DNA of 64,000 bases from Liolophura sinensis (GCF_032854445.1 NC_088304.1:14397704-14461703); one strand, 5' to 3'. Positions 50,490 through 61,617 are shown, counted from the first letter of the stretch. Notes: generated from the letters alone by a model not told the origin. Made by a program: numbers and translations.

Positions 50490-50747
50490 AGCATACATAT
50501 AGGAAATTTGTAGAGCCCATACTGTAAAATCTTATCGAGGAATATGTTAGTGAATAATGCCTTAACTGAATCCTGAATAACTCCTGAATTTCTGTTTAGA
50601 AAAGGCCGATACAACAGCATACATATAGGAAATTTGTAGAGCCCATACTGTAAAAATATGGGCTCTATGAGGAATATGTTAGTGAATAATGCCTTAACTG
50701 AATCCTGAATAACTCCTGAATTTCTGTTTAGAAAAGGCCGATACAAC
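50490..50747. repeat. Tandem duplication of ~126-132 bp, two copies
   Basis: GCATACATATAGGAAATTTG ... GGCCGATACAAC is repeated at 50490-50615 and 50616-50747 almost without change. In copy 2 the segment ATCTTATCG is replaced by AATATGGGCTCTATG. This creates a perfect 9-bp inverted repeat, GAGCCCATA/TATGGGCTC. The 126-codon minus-strand frame is a by-product. Confidence 0.93.
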
Positions 50748-51257
50748 GAAATGTCTGTGTAAAAGGCACAAAAAAAATTAATTCTTCAAGGAAGAAATAA
50801 AAAAATAGACAAATCCAGTTTGAATGACAATGAAAAAATCGTGCAAAGACATATTGTTGATACCATATATACTGTATAGTGTCATTATCTCGATATCATT
50901 AATTTTCTGCATGGAGTCAGCTGGTCTCTCGCGCAAAGCCAGTCTTACATCAGCCTTGCATGTGCGTGCGTGCCAATCTTTTCTCCACGATAATGACTGA
51001 TGGCGTTTTCTAACAGATCAAACACAATAAAACTAATTTGCCAAATTAACCGTTTGTATGAGTTAACGTCATGTCCTCATGGCTTCTTCGGAGAGAGGCG
51101 ACGTGACAGTTTGTACGGCTTCTCCACCTGCAGCCATAGCCTCGTCGCCTAGGATTATGGATCGAGCAGCATCTTGGAAGATAGGCAACATGAGGTGCCA
51201 AGAGAAACTGTGGAAGGTCGCCATATAACAACAACCATCTGCGCTGGAGGAGGACTT
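50748..51257. other. Gene-free DNA
   Basis: Open frames at 51046-51234 (minus) look mildly protein-like but have no domain. Nothing else was seen. Confidence 0.45.
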
Positions 51258-51334
51258 GGTTTATTTACTTGGAGAAGGACTTGGTGTTTTACGCCGAACT
51301 CAAGAATATTTCACTAGTACGACGGCAGAGTATT
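51258..51334 (-). repeat. SINE family A, 3' end only
   Basis: TTGGTGTTTTACGCCGAACT, CAAGAATATTTCACTAGTAC and GACGGCAGAG. A short repeat, GGAGRAGGACTTGGT, occurs at its left edge (51246 and 51271). Confidence 0.8.
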
Positions 51335-52316
51335 TGGTATTTGGTCCGCCTTGGGCCTTTTTTAGGTAGGGCTACAAGTGATTTTTACAACAATCATGCT
51401 GTCGTTTTTACGGTTAAAATGGTACTGGTTGGGAAGACTCTTTTGCACATTGGACTGGACGGATAAAGATTTTGCAATCATGATTATGACAGCAATAACC
51501 AAAGGGGATGAAATAATTTTTTTCGGGTTGCATACCAACGAAGCTTGGTAACTCAGACAGCAGATGTTTGTAAGTTTAGCTATGTTAGGAAGTGTGGGCT
51601 AAAATGCAAGGAATCAGAGGCTATATGACAAATCGTTACAGACCACCACCCACTGTGACGAATGACGACAGTGCTTTCATGTATATGGAACATCTACCAC
51701 CTTTTTTCATCTTCCAGATCAATTTGAAATGCCAATAATATTTGCTCTTGTCTCAGTATGAGGAGAATACTACTCTAGGAATTCAAAATGTGAAGCGTGT
51801 ATTCAACTGGACCAGCAAAATGTATGCTTTCCTAATGCACTAAACATCCCAACGTGAGCCACATCAACGAATATCTTAGTCAATTTGTGGGACTACTTGT
51901 ATCTGAGTACAAAAAGAACAAAAATCATCATCCACAACAACAACTAAAATTTATGTCCTGTATACCTTGTATACGATAGTCCGAAGATCATTTCTACCCA
52001 ATTTCATCGGTTTATTTTGCCATCATCAGGATGATTTGTATAATTAAATGCTAAACTGTTACATTCAAAACTGCTTCATTTATATGAATAACACCATGTA
52101 TGTTTTGCGTGAAGGTTCTTCGTGGAACTACCATGTTGTGTCATTCTTCTACACAGATTATACAAATCCTGCCTTGTGAAATTAATCTGATGATCGTTTG
52201 CATAATATGTTTAGTATGCAACAGTTTAATTTTGTCACAAATAAACTGCAGGTAATGATTGTCACGTGTAGTTAGCATAGATACTATATCAGTATTCACA
52301 TGTACGTGTGCATGCA
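51335..52316. other. Gene-free DNA
   Basis: No gene or repeat was recognised. Confidence 0.5.
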
Positions 52317-52505
52317 TGTCTTCAATCGGTACGTTGGAAGTCGGGAGATCTTGGATCAAACCCTTGTCTGGTCATGCCAAAGACTGCACTGCCACAAGGA
52401 CACACAGTATATGTACACACACTTAATGATATCTCGTCGTCATATGATTCAAAAATTGTCAGGTACGACCTTAAAACCCAAGCGTTCATTCATTCGTTCC
52501 TTCAG
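52317..52505 (+). repeat. SINE family B, internally deleted
   Basis: A decayed tRNA-like head (GGAAGTCGGGAGATCTTGGA, then TCAAACCC) is followed directly by the 3' region (CACTGCCACAAGGACACAC, CTCGTCGTCATATGATTC, GTACGACCTTAAAACCC). The ATTC-type tail ends near 52505. The central body is deleted. Confidence 0.78.
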
Positions 52506-52536
52506 TCAGTACCTATACCTTTCTCCAAATCACTCA

Positions 52537-52638
<102 letters not shown>

Positions 52639-52725
52639 ATGGAATCCTTATGGTCATGGATTTCAACATCTGATCTCGTGGCCGGAAGACACAGTGTTTT
52701 CACAATAACAAAACTTAATCACCCT

Positions 52726-53007
52726 TCATGGTAGCTTCTTCCTTAAGCACTGAGCCAGTCCGCTGTCCTCATTTGTTTGAAGAGCTTCAATCTTTGCCGG
52801 GAAGTCTCTAGGTGTTGTGTCGACAACGTTGGTGGCTGGCTTCAAACAGATTGAGGCACTGGAAACTGTCGATGAGCTTAATTTAATAATCGCGGCGATC
52901 GTGTCGTTAATTTTCGGATCAAATTGGCAGTAACATCTCATTACCATCGCGCTCTGTGCGATCACTTCTGCTGATTCTCTTCTTTGGACAAAATTTGACA
53001 GAAACAA
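52726..53007 (-). other. Open frame of uncertain status (93 codons)
   Basis: The minus-strand frame has a balanced, protein-like composition, including TIAAIIKLSSSTVSSASICL and KIEALQTNEDSGLAQCLRKK before the stop. A pyrimidine-rich stretch followed by AG lies just upstream on that strand, so it could be a terminal exon. No family was recognised, no polyadenylation signal was found downstream and no partner exon could be defined. An overlapping 74-codon frame (52919-53143) lies in another phase. Confidence 0.2.
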
Positions 53008-53399
53008 AAGGAATCTTGCTCAAGGGGAAGACGTGCTCATGTTGGCTTCGGGCGGATTTTTTTATCCGCACCGCACCGGCTACAGCACCCAGCACAAGGT
53101 ATAATTGTGTCAGACTGTAGCCAGCGGGACACGGAATTCCCATAAGTGTCTGTCAGGGCCGGAGTTTCCTTGGGTATTTGCACTCTACCATGCTGTCCGT
53201 GGAAAACTTAATACGTAGTTTTGTCCGGAATGCCTGCAGTAGACGTCTTATACCCGCTGTCTTTATAACACAGACGGAGTGTTGTTGAGAGAGTAGTTAC
53301 AATCTGTCTATGAACCAAATAAATATAGTCAATAAATATAGATATCCAAATAAGATAAATAAGAGCTTTTCGGTGATTCTTTAAAGCAGAACGTATATA

Positions 53400-53539
53400 T
53401 TCATTTATTTATTTATTTGATTGTTGCTTGGCGCCATGCTGAATTATTTTCCACACATATGGAGGTGGTCAGTATGGTGGGTTGAAGAAATCAGAAAACG
53501 TTGGGATAAACCACAGACATTATACAAGTTACCGACAAT
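53400..53539 (-). repeat. SINE family C, reverse fragment
   Basis: TATTTATTTATTTGATTG, then GGCGCCATGCTGAATTATTT, GTGGTCAGTATGGTGGGTT, GGATAAACCACAGACATTAT and CAAGTTACCGACAATC follow the reversed family C order. It abuts the target site of the family B SINE that follows. Confidence 0.72.
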
Positions 53540-53549
53540 CAGCCATCCA

Positions 53550-53917
53550 AACCGGCCCGGATAGCACAGTTGGTAGAGCGTCCGCTTCGGGACCGGTAGA
53601 TCCAGGATCAATCCTTGGTCGAGTCACACCTAAGACTTTAAAAGAGGAAGTTGTAACTTCCTCGCTTGGCGTTCAGCATGAAGGGGATAGTGCAACGACT
53701 GGTTGACCCGTATCAGTATAATGGCTCGGGCGGGGCGGCTTACTTGCCTTTGGTAAGTCGTCTCAGTGATGCAGCACTAAATAAAAGAGCGGTGGAAATC
53801 CGTCCTGCAACAAGGAGGCACATCACACGTGCATGCACCCTAATGATTCCTTCGTCGTCATATGACTGAAAAATGGTTGAGTACGACGTTAAACCCCAAG
53901 CACTCACTCACTCACTA
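53550..53917 (+). repeat. SINE family B (variant 1), full-length with target-site duplication
   Basis: A 368-bp complete element. A-box TAGCACAGTTGGTAGAGCG (53561-53579) and B-box GGATCAATCC (53605-53614) form an RNA polymerase III promoter. The body includes GAAGGGGATAGTGCAACGAC and GGTAAGTCGTCTCAGTGA. The 3' end is TTGAGTACGACGTTAAACCC plus an (ACTC)n tail. CAGCCATCCA flanks it exactly at 53540-53549 and 53918-53927. It looks young. Confidence 0.94.
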
Positions 53918-53927
53918 CAGCCATCCA

Positions 53928-54338
53928 CCATATACTGGTGGAATACATGCAGTTGTCAAGAAACATCAGATTGTCTTGAAACATCAGCGTTGTGGACCCC
54001 TCATTGCCGCCAATGCCTCACGAACGGAGAGAGCGGGGAATTCACAAATCCTCTGCCCAAGACCGCGATTGAACCTTCATCATCGTGTGTCATAACCTTG
54101 GAAAGAACCAGAAAGTGCCTCACGGAAACCTATTTTTATTGTATAATTGGTAACTGGTATTTACGACAATTTTTGCTATACACCAAGTTAGACGAAAATG
54201 TGTTAGTATAAAAAATTAGTGTAAAAATCGAAATAAATGAAAAAATAATCTAAGCTGTATAATGTAACCAAAAGAACCGTAAAGTATTTGTAGGTTTCTT
54301 TTCCAGAGGGCTATGATATTTTATTCTGAGGCCTATAC
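53928..54338. other. Gene-free DNA
   Basis: Contains CGCGATTGAACC (54062-54073), a reversed B-box-like word, and TTGCCGCCAATGCC. A related TTGCCACCAATGCC occurs at about 54705, so a further unnamed repeat may be present. No gene was recognised. Confidence 0.4.
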
Positions 54339-54445
54339 TGCCGTGGGTTTCTCTCGTGTTCTCCCAGGCTTCCTCCCACCATAATGCTAGCCAGCCGCCG
54401 TATACGTGAAATATTCTTGAGCACGGCGAAAAATTCCAAATAAAT
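54339..54445 (+). repeat. SINE family A, 5'-truncated
   Basis: CTGCCGTGGGTTTCTCTCG, CCTCCCACCATAATGCTAGC, CGCCGTATACGTGAAATATT and GAGCACGGCGAAAAATTCC. It is diverged and the tail is short. Confidence 0.88.
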
Positions 54446-54833
54446 GAATAAAATGATAAAAATGATATGAAAAATGATATATATAAGGAATAATCGCTGC
54501 AACCGTAAAAACTTTGGTGATGAATACTGTATAAGACAAATTTGTCGGTGTTCAGTGCTAAAATTTAACATTGGGAAGCACCTTGACGAATTGTCCCATA
54601 TATATATGTGATGAACCATTTTTCACCTTACGAGCGAGACCAAATGAGGTGCAGGTGATCTGTAGGTCAGACCACCAAAGCGTGTCCCACAGGAGCGGTG
54701 CACTATTGCCACCAATGCCCGGAGACCATACAGCAGGTACAACGAGATCTCGATCATTCCTTCTCAGAAGCTAAGTTTGAACCAATGTCTTGCATGTCAA
54801 CATTATTGTATAAGGAAAAGAATTAGAAATAGC
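54446..54833. other. Gene-free DNA
   Basis: Nothing recognised beyond the TTGCCACCAATGCC word mentioned for the preceding interval. Confidence 0.45.
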
Positions 54834-55205
54834 ACTCACAAAAAACACTTGTGTTGTATGAACACAAACTTGTGTTGTATGAACACAAACTTGTGTTGTT
54901 TCAAACAAAAGTCTGGTGTTTTTTTTTTTCACAACTCTATCGTGTGCTGGATTTACACAAGGTCTTGTGTTGAAAGAACTGAACACAAGATGTGTTGGAT
55001 GTTATACACAAAGAACGCAAGTTTTTGTTGTGCCAACGCAAGTTAAGTTCATATACATGAATAACCTCACTATGGTTCCACATAAGTTTGTTTTTTATTT
55101 TTTGGTGACACAAACGTGTATAGTTCACATTGATATAGCACATGTTGTGTTGGAGGAAAACAATAGACGTTGTTGTGTTTAGATTTAACACATGTGTGCA
55201 CAATG
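54834..55205. repeat. Hairpin-rich repeat with 21-bp units
   Basis: Three 21-bp units, CTTGTGTTGTATGAACACAAA (54848-54910, the third diverged), each hold a TTGTGTT/AACACAA inverted repeat. Further pairs follow, such as ACACAAG-GT-CTTGTGT (54955-54970), and ACACAA/TTGTGT words recur to about 55205. This may be the remains of a palindromic MITE, but no clear terminal repeat was found. Confidence 0.6.
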
Positions 55206-55640
55206 ACTACATAAAGGCAGACTTGTGCATGTGGAGGGGCCCCTCTGCATTTGTGGTGTTCGGCTCTTCATCTTATCGTAAGATGCTCAACGGCTTTCCC
55301 TGGCAATGTTTAACCGTTCAAGTATTTAATCAAGTAATAAACACCGTTGAAATACTTCATGAAAAGTGAAAGGCATTTCTCCGGATTCTAGCTATATCAA
55401 ATCGGGAATATATCAGAGCTTTTACATCCACAGCATTATCCACACTTAGATTTGTTATCATCGCATCGTAATCTTCTTCATGTAAATGTCAGATCTCAGG
55501 TGGGGACAAGTATATTCAAACGAATATTCTTACACTTGCATGCGTTATTTATAAAATAGTTGTGGAATTAGTTCAAGATATCACTGCACCTAATGCATTT
55601 TCCATTCGCAGAGCTCACTATTCACTAAAGAGATACTTCT
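55206..55640. other. Gene-free DNA
   Basis: No gene was recognised. This stretch lies immediately before the promoter-like cluster. Confidence 0.45.
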
Positions 55641-55650
55641 TTTCACACTG

Positions 55651-55990
55651 AATACCGGAAGCACGTGCTTGAGTCACGACACTTTTATACACGAAGCCGA
55701 TTGCGGAAGTTTAGGGTCGTTTTCGTTTACCGGAATATGTCGAACTACCTGTGGACAAAATACCCGAATGTTTAGGAGGTCGTGTCACGCAAATTGAGAA
55801 AAATCCGTTTAGCTGTCAGTTAACTGCGAATTAAAGCCCATACTTCTTTCACTGAGATGATGGATGGCCCTTAGTCACGAGATCACCGACGCCATCTTGG
55901 CTGGCTGCGATGACGTCAAACTCCTGCGCTTTTTTGTTTCCCGGTTAGAACGCGCACGTGCTCTTCCAAACAACACCGATCAAGATTGTC
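55651..55990. promoter_or_regulatory. Promoter-like cluster of factor-binding words
   Basis: Within 340 bp there are an ETS-type CCGGAAG (55655-55661), an abutting E-box CACGTG (55662-55667), an AP-1-type TGAGTCA (55670-55676) and a second ETS-type CGGAAGT (about 55704). There is also a YY1-type GCCATCTTGG (55891-55900), a perfect CRE TGACGTCA (55911-55918) and a second CACGTG near 55956. The block has more CpG than its surroundings. These motifs co-occur in animal housekeeping promoters, but I could not identify a first exon on either side. Confidence 0.35.
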
Positions 55991-56496
55991 TTCAAGATTA
56001 CGACATCTGCGAAGAGAAACATCGTTTTATCCCAACCCTATAATCAGTCCATTGTACACTTTAATTTGCATACTGTAATTGAATGTGGAGAATTTAAACT
56101 AGCCGATAGACTTCTTGTCTCATCTGTGTGACATGAGCCCACCAAGGCTGAACATAAAGTAAACTATTAACCTATTTTAACATCTGATTGACTTGTATTA
56201 TTTTACATAGAAAGCGAACTATTGAACAGATTAGATAACACATCCATATTGCAGTTGCAAAAAATATGTACATATTTGGACAAAGTCGTTCCTTGCATAA
56301 ATATTAGAAGATAATAAAATGTTTCCAGTTATCAAGAGAAATTTAAGCTGTTCACATGAATTTTGTTGTCGTTGTTGCTATAATAGGTTTAATTAAAACA
56401 ACGCTGCGGTTTTCAGGAAAAACTTGTCTTGAAAGTATTAGTAAGCCATATATCAGTTATTTTTTCTGGTCCAGTAAAACGCTGCGATCTGATCTG
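55991..56496. other. Gene-free AT-rich DNA
   Basis: Flanks the promoter-like block. No exon with a recognisable product was found. Confidence 0.4.
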
Positions 56497-56552
56497 ATCG
56501 ATGTTTTATGGCGTACTCAAAAATATTTCACTTATATGACGGCGGCAGCATT
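56497..56552 (-). repeat. SINE family A, 3' end only
   Basis: ATGTTTTATGGCGTACTCAA, AAATATTTCACTTATATGAC and GGCGGCAGCATT. The 114-codon frame 56356-56700 runs through this fragment and is therefore unlikely to be a gene. Confidence 0.82.
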
Positions 56553-59042
56553 AAAATCCTTCGAATACCGCACACTTAACACACACGCTCTTGTAACAGT
56601 ATATCTGTATTTGCTAGGAAACAATACGAAACGTTGCATTGCAGAAAGTGTGATTTTACTTATTTTAATTTTACCATGTAGCATCTTTATTGTAGGATAG
56701 ATTTAAACTCGGATAGAAAATCTGGGTTTTACTGAGGAACAAAACATACCCTTTTAGTGCACGCTATCCTTTCGGATATAGCCTTTGCCTGAAAGTTTCC
56801 TTCTCTCCTGGAGGTGGGGTGGGGTGGTGGATGGGCAAATGAAATTAGAATCCAGTTATCAAAGAGAAAAAGCGTGAACGTTGCGACAGGGCATGCGTTC
56901 ATACACAAGCCTCAAGAACAACTCCTTGGCATCTTTTTTCCAGCTTTCGGCTACTTCTCGGTAATGAGTATTTTGCCAAGACTTTGCAGTGTCCACACTT
57001 CGATCCTACTTCCTGTGCCTCTTGGCTGATTTCGTTTTTGTCCTTTTGAAGAGGGTAAAATGTAAACCTAAGTGATAGGGACGCAGTCTTTTTGGTATTT
57101 GTTACTTGACCATCGAAAAAAAAAAAAAAAACAAAAAACAAGAAAAACAAAAGATAAGGAAACCGACAAAATAATTGCACGAACACGTGACAGAACTCTC
57201 TTGTGTTAGGAACGCATGATTTGCTTACGTGGATGTGAGTGAGGGGAGGTGGTCAGGGTGGCGGTAGGGTAAGGTTCTGTGCTTCGTTTGACATCGTTGT
57301 CGTGTAGTTATGAAGACGATGGGCTGATATAGGACACTCCAAGACAAAATAAAAATGCCAGAAAAAGGGGAAAATAATTTCCGACCTAGCATGACAGAGC
57401 GACGAAGAACATTGCATTAATCATGGAGAGGAAATTGCCATTCGCTCAGGCAATTCATCAGTGTTTGAAGCTATGGCTATGTTAGAATGACGCCTAAACA
57501 CGCGGCCTGTCCCTCCACGCTAGCCGGGTAGTCATCATAAGGCTATCTCTTTCACCGAGACGCACTGCTCCACGAGCGAGTAGCGGCCTCTCGGCACCCG
57601 GGTGCTGTGGCGTCTTTATTTTTCTCTCCGAAAGGGACAGTTAATTACCTGGTTTATAATGAAGTTCGGTATCATATTTTGTGGTATCATTTCTACCCAG
57701 CAGATGATGGGACAAGCAATTTTTTTTAGCTTAAGCGAGTCTCTGTTTTATTACCCAGTTTCGCTTTCATTGCCCTAGCGTTAATATGATGATAGCACAA
57801 GAGCCGTATTCATCTCCCATTCAAAACTGATTACATTTCGATAAAGCACGAAATATAGACCCAACTTTTACCCGTTATTTGAAATTAACCACTGCCTCCG
57901 TCTTTCCTGTTGAACTTAAGCAAGAAAATTGCCCATAATTTGCATCATTCAAATATGACATGTCATATTCGTTATTCATTCCAAAGGCAAGATCACGTGG
58001 CACGGATTGAACATCATACAATTCTCAAGATTAAAAAGAAATCACTGTCAGTTTAATAAATATTAAAGAAACTTAAGCAACACTGCAATAAGGGAAATTC
58101 ATAATGCAGTAATAGTTAAGGACATGAAAAGAAAAAAAGCATTTAGTCTGTTTCATTGTATTTTTACAATAAATCACGTTAACCAATTTTGTGTGAGCTG
58201 AAGTTTTTAGAGCTTTGTGATATTACGGACAAGGAACATAATTAATCCTCAATTATCGAAAATGCAAAACATATAAACTAATCCTCCACCATTTGTCACT
58301 CTTCAAAAATCTACATATGACAACAAACAGCTTATAGAATTTCGTATTTTTGATAACTCAAAATAAATCAACCTCTGTCCCCAAAACTTGTTGTTGTGGT
58401 TGCGCTTTTGTCACAGGTGTTCTGGCTTGTATCTACTTAGGTGTGGTAGGTTTTATTTGATCACCTTTACAACCATAATCATGCTCATCGTCTTCCAGGA
58501 GAAAAAAGCTTGGATAAAATTTTTAAAAAATTAAATTCAAACAAATATATGTTGAAAAATCGAGTGCAACACAAAGAACAGCTTGTCATGTTTGACTATG
58601 TGCATTAGTTTTAGCGTACAATGTACTAGCGTAAAGCTTGTCTATGTTTGTCTGAATCAATACAATGATAGTGCACTTTAACGACTATGTCCGGTGTTTA
58701 CTGGTAGAGATTTGTTTTCAAGAAGGTTATCAAAAATGTAAGACATGCTGCCGATCAAACGATGAACTGGTAACGGAACGAATGATTGGCACAGCTCTTC
58801 ACGAAATTGCTGTATAATTCAGCCAAAATGAAACCCGAAAATTGGAAAATGCCACCTTAGGTTAAAGGTATAAATTGTATACGTCAAAGATTGTATTAGA
58901 AAGAGGTGATTAAGAATGCTCACTACCTTTCACGAAAACACTATATATGGTATTTAATATTCACTGTGTCATATTTTCTTCTTTTATTAATATCGATGAT
59001 AATATCAAAAATAAAAAACGTTAAATGTTACACACGCCAAAA
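56553..59042. other. Gene-free DNA with one high-complexity block
   Basis: About 2.5 kb. At 57480-57660 a GC-richer block contains CTCTCGGCACCCGGGTGCTG and ends in a homeodomain-type TTAATTAC. A poly-A run of about 17 lies at 57116-57132. The remainder is AT-rich. No gene was recognised. Confidence 0.45.
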
Positions 59043-59117
59043 ACCGCCGTTGTACAACTATTCCCGTGTACGCCGTAAAACACCATTCAAATAAATAAAT
59101 AAATAAATAAATAAATA
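59043..59117 (+). repeat. SINE family A, 3' end with (AAAT)n tail
   Basis: ACCGCCGTTGTACAAC, TGTACGCCGTAAAACACCA and seven or more AAAT units. The sequence around GTGAAATATTCTTGA is shortened. Confidence 0.8.
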
Positions 59118-59809
59118 CACACGCTAGAGCTCAGTGAGGTCCACTATGCTTCAATAAAAACTCAGCAACAAACGCAATGCAGCATACTCTGTATCTAAGA
59201 AAGAATTCTTGATATTATGCTTTCATTAATAAAATATTCAATTTAGTTTTACATTCAACTTCCGCTTACAGCTCTAAAGAGCACATGCATTTTTATTCGT
59301 ATAACGTATATAAATGTCTGTCTTTTACTTGATAGTCGAAATCAAGTCGAAAAAAAACTGAATTCCGTGTATCTTCGCAATAAAATGAAACAATTTGCAC
59401 ATTTACAAAATCAGTAATACCTTTATTATTACTATACCTTTGCAGGGTTTTATTTTAGTATTACTGTGGTTATGTGTGTTATTGACTTAACGTTATCTCA
59501 GGCAAAACAAACAATCTTGTATTATCGGTATTTCTTTCACGTAATATAATCACACTCGCTATTACATTTCTTTCATTGCACGGTGGAGTACATAGACCTA
59601 TACAACTAATTCGATATTGATTTATGCACATTGGCGACATAAACAATAAGGGATTATTCCTCATCAAAGATTTTTTATATGACTGTTCTGGTGCAATATT
59701 TCAACTGAATAACATTCTTCGCGTCGTGGATTTACGGCAACGGTATTTACGATATGCAAGTTTTATTCGCTAGGTCCTATACATTTATTTTCCAACAACA
59801 CTGGTTCTG
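59118..59809. other. Gene-free AT-rich DNA
   Basis: No gene or repeat was recognised. Confidence 0.5.
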
Positions 59810-59925
59810 GGTTTCCCCTCGGGCTTTACCTGGGTTTCTCTCACCATAATGCTGGCCGTCGTCGTATAAGTCAAATACTCTTGAGTTCGACATAAAACAC
59901 CAATCACACAAATAGATAAATTTTT
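59810..59925 (+). repeat. SINE family A, 5'-truncated
   Basis: CTGGGTTTCCCCTCGGGCTT, CTCACCATAATGCTGGCCG, GTCGTATAAGTCAAATACTC and GTTCGACATAAAACACCAAT. Confidence 0.9.
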
Positions 59926-61020
59926 AATTTGACATTAATTTGCTTACTAAAGTATTGCATGCAGGTTATTAATCTTACCTTTACATGGCATGTCTAACTT
60001 CATTCAACCGCTTATAAAATAAATCGGTATTTCCGATTTCCATTGCCAGCCGAGTTAATCCATACCATACCAAAATTTACCCTCAAAAGTCCAACCCAGC
60101 GAGACGTATGCGCTGTCAGATTTTGACGGGATGATCCGGCTTTGATCAAACATACGTGTCAGCTTATATGGTGTACGGTTCGCTGAAGAGATCGGTATAG
60201 GGCTAAATCTTGGAATCGTTAACAAATCAGAGGGGTTGAACAGAGAGGTTTGCCTAAAATAATTTCTCCAAGAGCGAGTATTAACATTGATAACGTGTTA
60301 CAGGGGAAATAACTCGGAACTAGACTTGGACCAGGCGTCAAAATTCTGTGAAGTTAAACCCCTTGAACATGCAGAAACCCGGTATCTGATTTGGCCAATG
60401 TTAGTAGCAAAAGGCATTTCACACCGTTAGTACTTGTTTTGTTTAATTGTAAAAGCATTCGCATTTTATGAGGTTAGCACCGGGAGAAATAAAACCATAT
60501 TCGTTTGATTTATCAATTTTAACAGCTTTCCCCTTTTGCGCAGAATTAATCCTTTCTAACGTGTTTTTTCCTGACTCAACAGCTGTGTATTTTATGCAGG
60601 CTGTGTCCAGTGCTATCTTTGAAGCATTGATAATTTCGTAAAAGATACCATAAAAATGTTGAAGTATTACAAAAATTGGCTAATACAGCTTATACTTTTT
60701 TTTATCTTATCCCCGTGGGAAATCTAACATCTGTCAAAAGTTGAGATCTGTACCATGATTTTTCTATGTTACTGATCTTCATGGGTTCACGGTGAAAATG
60801 TCTTGTTCTTGGTGTTTTAGATTATATCTTCAAAAGCCGTAATTCATGTGGATAGATAAACCTAACAGATCTAACGAACCTCGGCATGTAAACATACCAG
60901 ACAAACTCTCAAGAAACGACAAAGAAGAGTAAATGGCAACTGGGGTTGGTGACGTCACCTGAGAGGTCAGGCAACATTGATGTTGCATGTTGCACAAAAC
61001 TTTTTCCAACCGTAACAGAG
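59926..61020. other. Gene-free DNA
   Basis: About 1.1 kb with no recognised gene or repeat. Confidence 0.5.
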
Positions 61021-61066
61021 CTTTTTTGCTTGGGGTTTTACGTCGTACTTAACAATTTTTCAGTCA
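61021..61066 (-). repeat. SINE family B, 3' end only (reverse)
   Basis: GCTTGGGGTTTTACGTCGTA, then CTTAACAATTTTTCAGTC, the reverse of the family B 3' end. It faces a plus-strand family B copy that starts about 100 bp downstream. Confidence 0.8.
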
Positions 61067-61164
61067 AATGAGACAGTAAAAGAGTCCCATGCTCTTTCCA
61101 CAATGTTTCATAATAAAGTGTTCAGTCTAGAGTTGGGTGGTAGTGTGAGCGTGAGAGGATGGGT

Positions 61165-61448
61165 ATACTCCCCATCACTTGGCGCTCAGCACTAAGAGGT
61201 CAGATCAAGGAAACAGGACTGATTGGCCCGGTGTCAGTATAATGTGACTGGGTGGAGTGTCGTGTCAGGTGTCTTCGGCATGATACTTCAGTGGCGGTAG
61301 CACTTTGGCGGCTTGAACTCACCCTGCCACAAGAAGACACGGTATGTGCAAGAGCGTACTCACACCTAATGACTCCTCGTCATCATATGACTGACAAGGT
61401 GTTACATGTAAGTATGACATAAATTCCCAAGCATACACACATACACAG
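61165..61448 (+). repeat. SINE family B (variant 2)
   Basis: CACTTGGCGCTCAGCACTAA, GTGTCAGTATAATGTGACTG, GTGTCTTCGGCATGATACTT, ACCCTGCCACAAGAAGACAC and CATCATATGACTGACAAGG, with a CATACACACATACACA tail. The tRNA-like head is decayed. It ends about 170 bp upstream of the only well-supported start codon in the window. Confidence 0.85.
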
Positions 61449-61518
61449 GTACATAGCCATCAACTGGACTCGACTAACGTTTGAAGATAATCGTACCCTG
61501 TCCTACCTGACCTCTGAG

Positions 61519-61526
61519 TATAATTT
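61519..61526 (+). promoter_or_regulatory. Possible TATA-like element of the right-end gene
   Basis: TATAATTT lies about 99 bp upstream of the start codon, which would allow a 5' leader of about 65-70 bases. The match is weak and such words are common in AT-rich DNA. Confidence 0.25.
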
Positions 61527-61617
61527 AGTGGCCTTATCTTGATAACCGGTTTTCTGAAAGTCAAGACATGCTGAGCTCGGTTTATTTCAATACACTTGTA
61601 AACGACCAGATACCAGG

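Noticed and set aside
50366-50746. A 126-codon minus-strand frame with an internal protein repeat
   Set aside because: The repeat reflects the 126-132 bp DNA duplication, and the frame also crosses a TA microsatellite and a SINE head.
56356-56700. A 114-codon membrane-like protein
   Set aside because: A SINE family A 3' end lies in the middle of the frame, and the rest is AT-rich hydrophobic filler.
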